NCBI GenBank assembly: GCA_016934695.1
Contig: JAFGSH010000231.1
Location: forward strand, 1 to 25,688
Source: Deltaproteobacteria bacterium
GTDB taxonomy: Bacteria > Desulfobacterota > Syntrophia > Syntrophales > UBA2210
Length of the DNA stretch: 25,688 bases
Reading direction: 5' to 3'
In this document: positions 23,125 to 25,688 of the stretch, piece after piece
Layout of the letters: each line of letters begins with the position of its first letter
Position numbering within the stretch: the first letter of the stretch is position 1
The notes under the pieces: generated by a model
Told to the model about the DNA's origin: nothing
The model's database searches: none
What the model saw: the letters and a program-made list of their open reading frames with translations, nothing else
Translations under genes and position numbers: made by a program

Positions 23125-24267
23125 CTATCGGGATTGCAGGACCCTCCCGATGGTCAGTATTTCGGCCTCTTTCGTGCCCTCATACAGTTCGAGTATCTTG
23201 GCGTCCCGGTACCACTTCTGGACCGGATATTCGTCTATGTAGCCGTACCCTCCGTGGATCTCGACGGCGGCGTTGGCGCAGAACACTGCGGTCTGTCCCC
23301 CGTAGTATTTGGCCATCGCCCCCAGGTGAAAATCGGGGTGGCCCGCATCGACCGACCACGCGGCCTTGTACACGAGGTTTCTCAGGGCCTCCGTCCTGAT
23401 CGCCATCTCCGTCAGTTTCTGCATGGTGATCTGGAAGGTCCCGAGCGGTTTGCCGAATGCGGTCCGCTCCTGTGCGTATCTGACGGCCTCGTCGAGACAG
23501 CCCTGAGCCATACCGAGCGCCTGAGCGGCCACCATGATCCTCGTGACGTCGAAGAAGTGCATCAGCTGGTAGAACCCCTTCCCCTCCGCCCCCACCAGGT
23601 TTTCCCGGGGGACCCTGACGTCCTCGAGGGCGATCTCGGCCGTATCGGTGGCCCTGATCCCCATCTTGCCGTGTATCTTGGTCCGGGTGACACCGGAGGC
23701 ATCGGCGGGGACGATGATCTGACTGAACCGCTGATGGGTCTTCTCATCGGGATTGGTGATGCACTGGCATACCATCCAGTCGCAGACGGTCCCGTTGGTG
23801 ATGAACATCTTGCTGCCGTTGATGACATACTTGTCGCCGTCTTTCACCGCCCTCGTCGCGTACCCGGCCACGTCCGTTCCGGCGTTCGGTTCCGTGAAGG
23901 CGCCGGCGCTGACCTGCTCGCCGCTGCACACGGGGGGGAGGTATCGCTGTTTCTGCTCCTCCGTCCCGAAGGCGTAGACCGCCTCGCACCCGAATCCCGC
24001 CGCCACGATATTGAGACCGATACCCGTGTCGACCCGGGAGAACTGTTCCATGACCAGGGAATTGCCCAGTATCCCCACTCCCGCTCCGCCGTATTCTTCC
24101 GGTATCCACGAGCAGACGAGGCCGTTCTGCGCGGCCTTCTTGCGCAGTTCGGGGGTGTACTTCTCCTCCCGGTCGCATTCCTCCGAGACCGGGGCTATCT
24201 CCGCCTGGGCAAACCGGTAGGCCATATCCTGCAACATCTTCATCTCTTCGGACAGTTCGAAATCCAT
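23125..24267 (-). CDS. Acyl-CoA dehydrogenase
   Basis: This 380-residue FAD enzyme oxidises acyl-CoA to trans-2-enoyl-CoA and passes electrons to electron-transfer flavoprotein. The N-terminal helical domain is followed by the FAD-binding segment AFTEPNAGTD and FITNG (middle beta domain), then RIMVAAQALGMAQG and QKWYRDAKILELYEGT with the catalytic base Glu in YEGT. Length and motifs fit short-chain (butyryl-CoA type) dehydrogenases, though chain length cannot be fixed by eye. The frame opens at 24306, but the ATG at 24267 has GGGAGGGA four bases upstream and gives the family N-terminus MDFELSEE, so I chose it. It follows the 3-hydroxybutyryl-CoA dehydrogenase gene after 165 bp holding a TATAAT box and a tandem repeat, so it may be separately controlled. 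No etfAB genes are visible. Confidence 0.95.
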   Translation of the reverse strand: MDFELSEEMKMLQDMAYRFAQAEIAPVSEECDREEKYTPELRKKAAQNGLVCSWIPEEYGGAGVGILGNSLVMEQFSRVDTGIGLNIVAAGFGCEAVYAFGTEEQKQRYLPPVCSGEQVSAGAFTEPNAGTDVAGYATRAVKDGDKYVINGSKMFITNGTVCDWMVCQCITNPDEKTHQRFSQIIVPADASGVTRTKIHGKMGIRATDTAEIALEDVRVPRENLVGAEGKGFYQLMHFFDVTRIMVAAQALGMAQGCLDEAVRYAQERTAFGKPLGTFQITMQKLTEMAIRTEALRNLVYKAAWSVDAGHPDFHLGAMAKYYGGQTAVFCANAAVEIHGGYGYIDEYPVQKWYRDAKILELYEGTKEAEILTIGRVLQSR

Positions 24268-24321
24268 GTTTCCCTCCCTGTTCCCGTCGCGTACCCTTGC
24301 CGTCATGCGGAAATCCCACGC

Positions 24322-24339
24322 GTGGTTGCAGTGGTTGCA
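24322..24339 (+). repeat. Tandem 9-bp repeat in the acyl-CoA dehydrogenase promoter region
   Basis: GTGGTTGCA occurs twice head to tail (24322-24330 and 24331-24339). On the minus strand it reads TGCAACCAC twice, immediately downstream of the TATAAT hexamer and about 55 bp before the ATG. A direct repeat there could be an operator; the binding factor is unknown. Confidence 0.6.
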
Positions 24340-24341
24340 AT

Positions 24342-24347
24342 ATTATA
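24342..24347 (-). promoter_or_regulatory. Consensus -10 box before the acyl-CoA dehydrogenase gene
   Basis: TATAAT (24347-24342, minus strand) is a perfect -10 hexamer about 75 bp upstream of the ATG. No good -35 lies 16-18 bp upstream (GTATTT at 17 bp), so the promoter may depend on an activator or be weak. Confidence 0.45.
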
Positions 24348-24414
24348 GGATACGCACGTTTTGTAAATACCACTTTAGTATGAATTTAAAGGATTACTTG
24401 ACGTTATTCCATGC

Positions 24415-24432
24415 GCCGCCGAATCCGACGGC
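24415..24432 (-). terminator. Hairpin abutting the hbd stop codon
   Basis: On the minus strand GCCGTCG-GATT-CGGCGGC forms a seven-pair stem with one G-T wobble directly after the TAA of the 3-hydroxybutyryl-CoA dehydrogenase gene. No T tract follows, so it is more likely to protect mRNA ends or attenuate transcription than to end it cleanly. Confidence 0.35.
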
Positions 24433-25299
24433 TTATCCCTGCTCCGTTCCGTAATCGTATACGCCCTTGCCCGTCTTCCGGCCGTATCGCTTCGCCCGCA
24501 CCAGTTTCCTGAGCAGGGGGGCTGGACGGTACTTGTCTCCCAACTCCTCGTGGAGCCCCTCTATCACGTGGAGGAGGGTTTCCAGGCCGACGAGATCGGC
24601 AAGGGCCAGGGGACCGATGGGGTGGTTGCACCCCAGGACCATCCCCTTGTCGATGTCCTCCGCGCTGGCGACTCCTTCCCCCAGGGCGAAGAAGGCCTCG
24701 TTGAGCATGGTGCACAGGACGCGGTTGACGGCAAAGGCCGGCGCCTCGTTGACGATGATGATCTCCTTGCCGATCTTCTTCCCCCACTCTTTGGCCGTCT
24801 CAAGGGTCTCTTCCGATGTTTCATGCCCCTTGATGATCTCCTGAAGCCGCATGACCGGCACGGGATTGAAGAAATGGGTGCCGATGAATCTGTCCGGTCT
24901 CTTCGTGATGGAGGCCATCTCCGTGATACTCAGGCCCGATGTGTTGGTGAAAAAGAGGCACCGGTCCGGCACGATCTCTTCCAGTTCGGCGTACACCTTC
25001 TTTTTGACATCCATCACCTCGACGACGACCTCGACGACCACGTCGGCGTCACCCGCCGCCTCTTGCAGGTCCAGGGTCGGGGTGATCCTTCCCAGGACGC
25101 CGTCCATCTCTGCCGGCTCCATCTTCCCCTTCGACACGTTCCGGGCGAGATTCTTTCGTATCGTGTCCATCCCCTTGTCAATGAAGCGCTGCTCGATGTC
25201 GCGCATGGCGACCGCATACCCCGCCTGCGCGCAGACTTGGGCGATGCCGTTCCCCATGAGCCCCGCCCCCAAGACGCATATCTTCCGTAATTCCATCAT
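24433..25299 (-). CDS. hbd: 3-hydroxybutyryl-CoA dehydrogenase (3-hydroxyacyl-CoA dehydrogenase family)
   Basis: This enzyme interconverts 3-hydroxyacyl-CoA and 3-ketoacyl-CoA with NAD(P). The N-terminal Rossmann domain shows [11 protein letters not shown] (residues 11-21) and the acidic end of strand 2 in RDIE. The catalytic residues lie in NTSGLSITE and in the His of [11 protein letters not shown]. The C-terminal helical domain starts with [12 protein letters not shown] and ends with [13 protein letters not shown]. Its 288 residues match the stand-alone bacterial type, not the fused FadB type. Two consecutive ATG codons (25299 and 25296) follow AGAGGAG; the spacing slightly favours the second. 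It sits 77 bp after the thiolase gene, in a GC-rich spacer with short inverted repeats and no clear promoter, so the two are probably co-transcribed. Degradation (beta-oxidation) and butyrate formation would use the same enzyme. Confidence 0.95.
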   Translation of the reverse strand: MMELRKICVLGAGLMGNGIAQVCAQAGYAVAMRDIEQRFIDKGMDTIRKNLARNVSKGKMEPAEMDGVLGRITPTLDLQEAAGDADVVVEVVVEVMDVKKKVYAELEEIVPDRCLFFTNTSGLSITEMASITKRPDRFIGTHFFNPVPVMRLQEIIKGHETSEETLETAKEWGKKIGKEIIIVNEAPAFAVNRVLCTMLNEAFFALGEGVASAEDIDKGMVLGCNHPIGPLALADLVGLETLLHVIEGLHEELGDKYRPAPLLRKLVRAKRYGRKTGKGVYDYGTEQG

Positions 25300-25376
25300 G
25301 TTCTCCTCTTTTCAGATTTTCCGGCCGGGGAGCCCCGAAACCCGATGCGCGGGACTCCGGCGCCGGTCCGGATGTT

Positions 25377-25688
25377 TCACAGTGTATTGCCGAAGAGCGC
25401 CACGCTGACGACGCTCATGCAGGGGAATCCCCCCAGGTTGTGGGTCAGCCCGATCCGGGGGTTTTCGACCTGCCGCTCACCCGCCTTCCCCTGGAGCTGT
25501 TTGTATTCCTCGTAGATCATCCTGATCCCCGACGCCCCGATGGGGTGGCCGAAGCATTTCAGGCCGCCGTCGGTCTGGCAGGGTATCGTCCCGTCCAGAT
25601 CGAAGAAGCCCGCCTCGATGTCGTCCACGGCCTTTCCCCGGGGGGATATCTGGAGGTCTTCGTACGTGGAAAGCTCGGTGATGGAAAA
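25377..25688 (-). CDS. Thiolase family protein (acetyl-CoA acetyltransferase-like), C-terminal part; start outside window
   Basis: Only the last 103 codons are visible; the frame is open to the window edge, so the gene begins beyond 25688. The residues TDGGLKCFGHPIGASG carry the thiolase motif with the catalytic His of GHPxGASG, followed by RMIYEEYKQLQGKAGERQV and THNLGGFPCMSVVSV, the end typical of SCP2-type or nonspecific-lipid-transfer-like thiolases rather than classical FadA. Thiolases join or split acyl-CoA and acetyl-CoA through a Cys nucleophile, which here lies outside the window. It is the first visible gene of the thiolase-hbd-acyl-CoA dehydrogenase group. Whether it is a true thiolase or a condensing homologue cannot be settled without the N-terminal half. 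Confidence 0.9.
   Translation of the reverse strand, partial: FSITELSTYEDLQISPRGKAVDDIEAGFFDLDGTIPCQTDGGLKCFGHPIGASGIRMIYEEYKQLQGKAGERQVENPRIGLTHNLGGFPCMSVVSVALFGNTL

Noticed and set aside
22999..24348. Plus-strand open frame of 449 codons opposite the acyl-CoA dehydrogenase gene
   Set aside because: It is antisense to an intact conserved enzyme, and its composition is that of a shadow frame.
25300..25376. Terminator or promoter between thiolase and hbd
   Set aside because: The GC-rich inverted repeats have loops too small or no T tract, and no -10/-35 pair is visible.

Overview
The window is ordinary, densely coded bacterial chromosome of moderately high GC. It holds 18 protein genes, two of them cut by the window ends, and I see no rRNA, tRNA, CRISPR array, insertion sequence or phage gene. 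The gene set points to a strict or facultative anaerobe, most likely a Deltaproteobacterium (Desulfobacterota, possibly a syntroph of the Syntrophales type). The signs are a class III ribonucleotide reductase, a thiolase / 3-hydroxyacyl-CoA dehydrogenase / acyl-CoA dehydrogenase cluster, Kdo synthesis for a Gram-negative envelope, several GAF sensors, c-di-GMP proteins and a sigma-54-type promoter. The taxonomic placement is an inference from gene content and style, not from a marker search.

Layout. (1) 1-2481, +: mutS, missing its start. (2) 2484-4799, -: an orphan GspE/PilB-type secretion ATPase with an N-terminal GAF domain, convergent with mutS and only 2 nt away from it. Divergent from it, 5012-7000, +, is a membrane protein with three GAF domains whose C-terminus looks like the linker of an adenylate cyclase without the cyclase. 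(3) 7052-12389, -: a run of same-strand genes, in transcription order kdsD, a tandem zinc-ribbon miniprotein, a Nudix hydrolase with a split Nudix box, a class I aminotransferase, a HAD phosphatase, a PTPS-family enzyme and folE2. The PTPS has Glu in place of the catalytic Cys (ExxHGH), so with FolE2 it should form a folate-branch bypass of FolB rather than a queuosine pathway. (4) 12522-15303, -: nrdD-nrdG with a good promoter carrying an NrdR-box-like palindrome. (5) 15575-18457, +: purB, an overlapping lipoprotein gene of unknown function, then a SAM methyltransferase with its own strong promoter, an upstream palindrome and a hairpin over its ribosome binding site. (6) 18477-22957, -: a two-gene c-di-GMP operon read from a textbook -24/-12 (sigma-54) promoter. 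The first gene encodes a double-PilZ protein fused to acyltransferase-like (GNAT-like) domains. The second encodes a V4R-like/TM/GAF/PAS/HD-GYP phosphodiesterase, and the two are coupled by an ATGA overlap. (7) 23125-25688, -: thiolase (start outside the window), 3-hydroxybutyryl-CoA dehydrogenase and acyl-CoA dehydrogenase, a beta-oxidation module.

How the parts fit. Housekeeping genes (mutS, purB, nrdDG, kdsD, folate) alternate with a strong signalling theme. A c-di-GMP degrading enzyme, a c-di-GMP-binding effector and an ATPase of the MshEN class (a domain family known to bind c-di-GMP) lie within 20 kb, with several GAF sensors. The least described unit is the sigma-54-driven PilZ-PilZ-acyltransferase / HD-GYP operon: one transcript would make a candidate c-di-GMP-controlled acyltransferase together with the enzyme that removes its ligand.

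No intergenic stretch exceeds 300 bases. The longest are 15304-15574 (nrdD/purB, divergent), 4800-5011 (gspE-like/GAF protein, divergent), 22958-23124 (sigma-54 promoter), 24268-24432 (promoter and tandem repeat) and 17508-17638 (palindrome and promoter).
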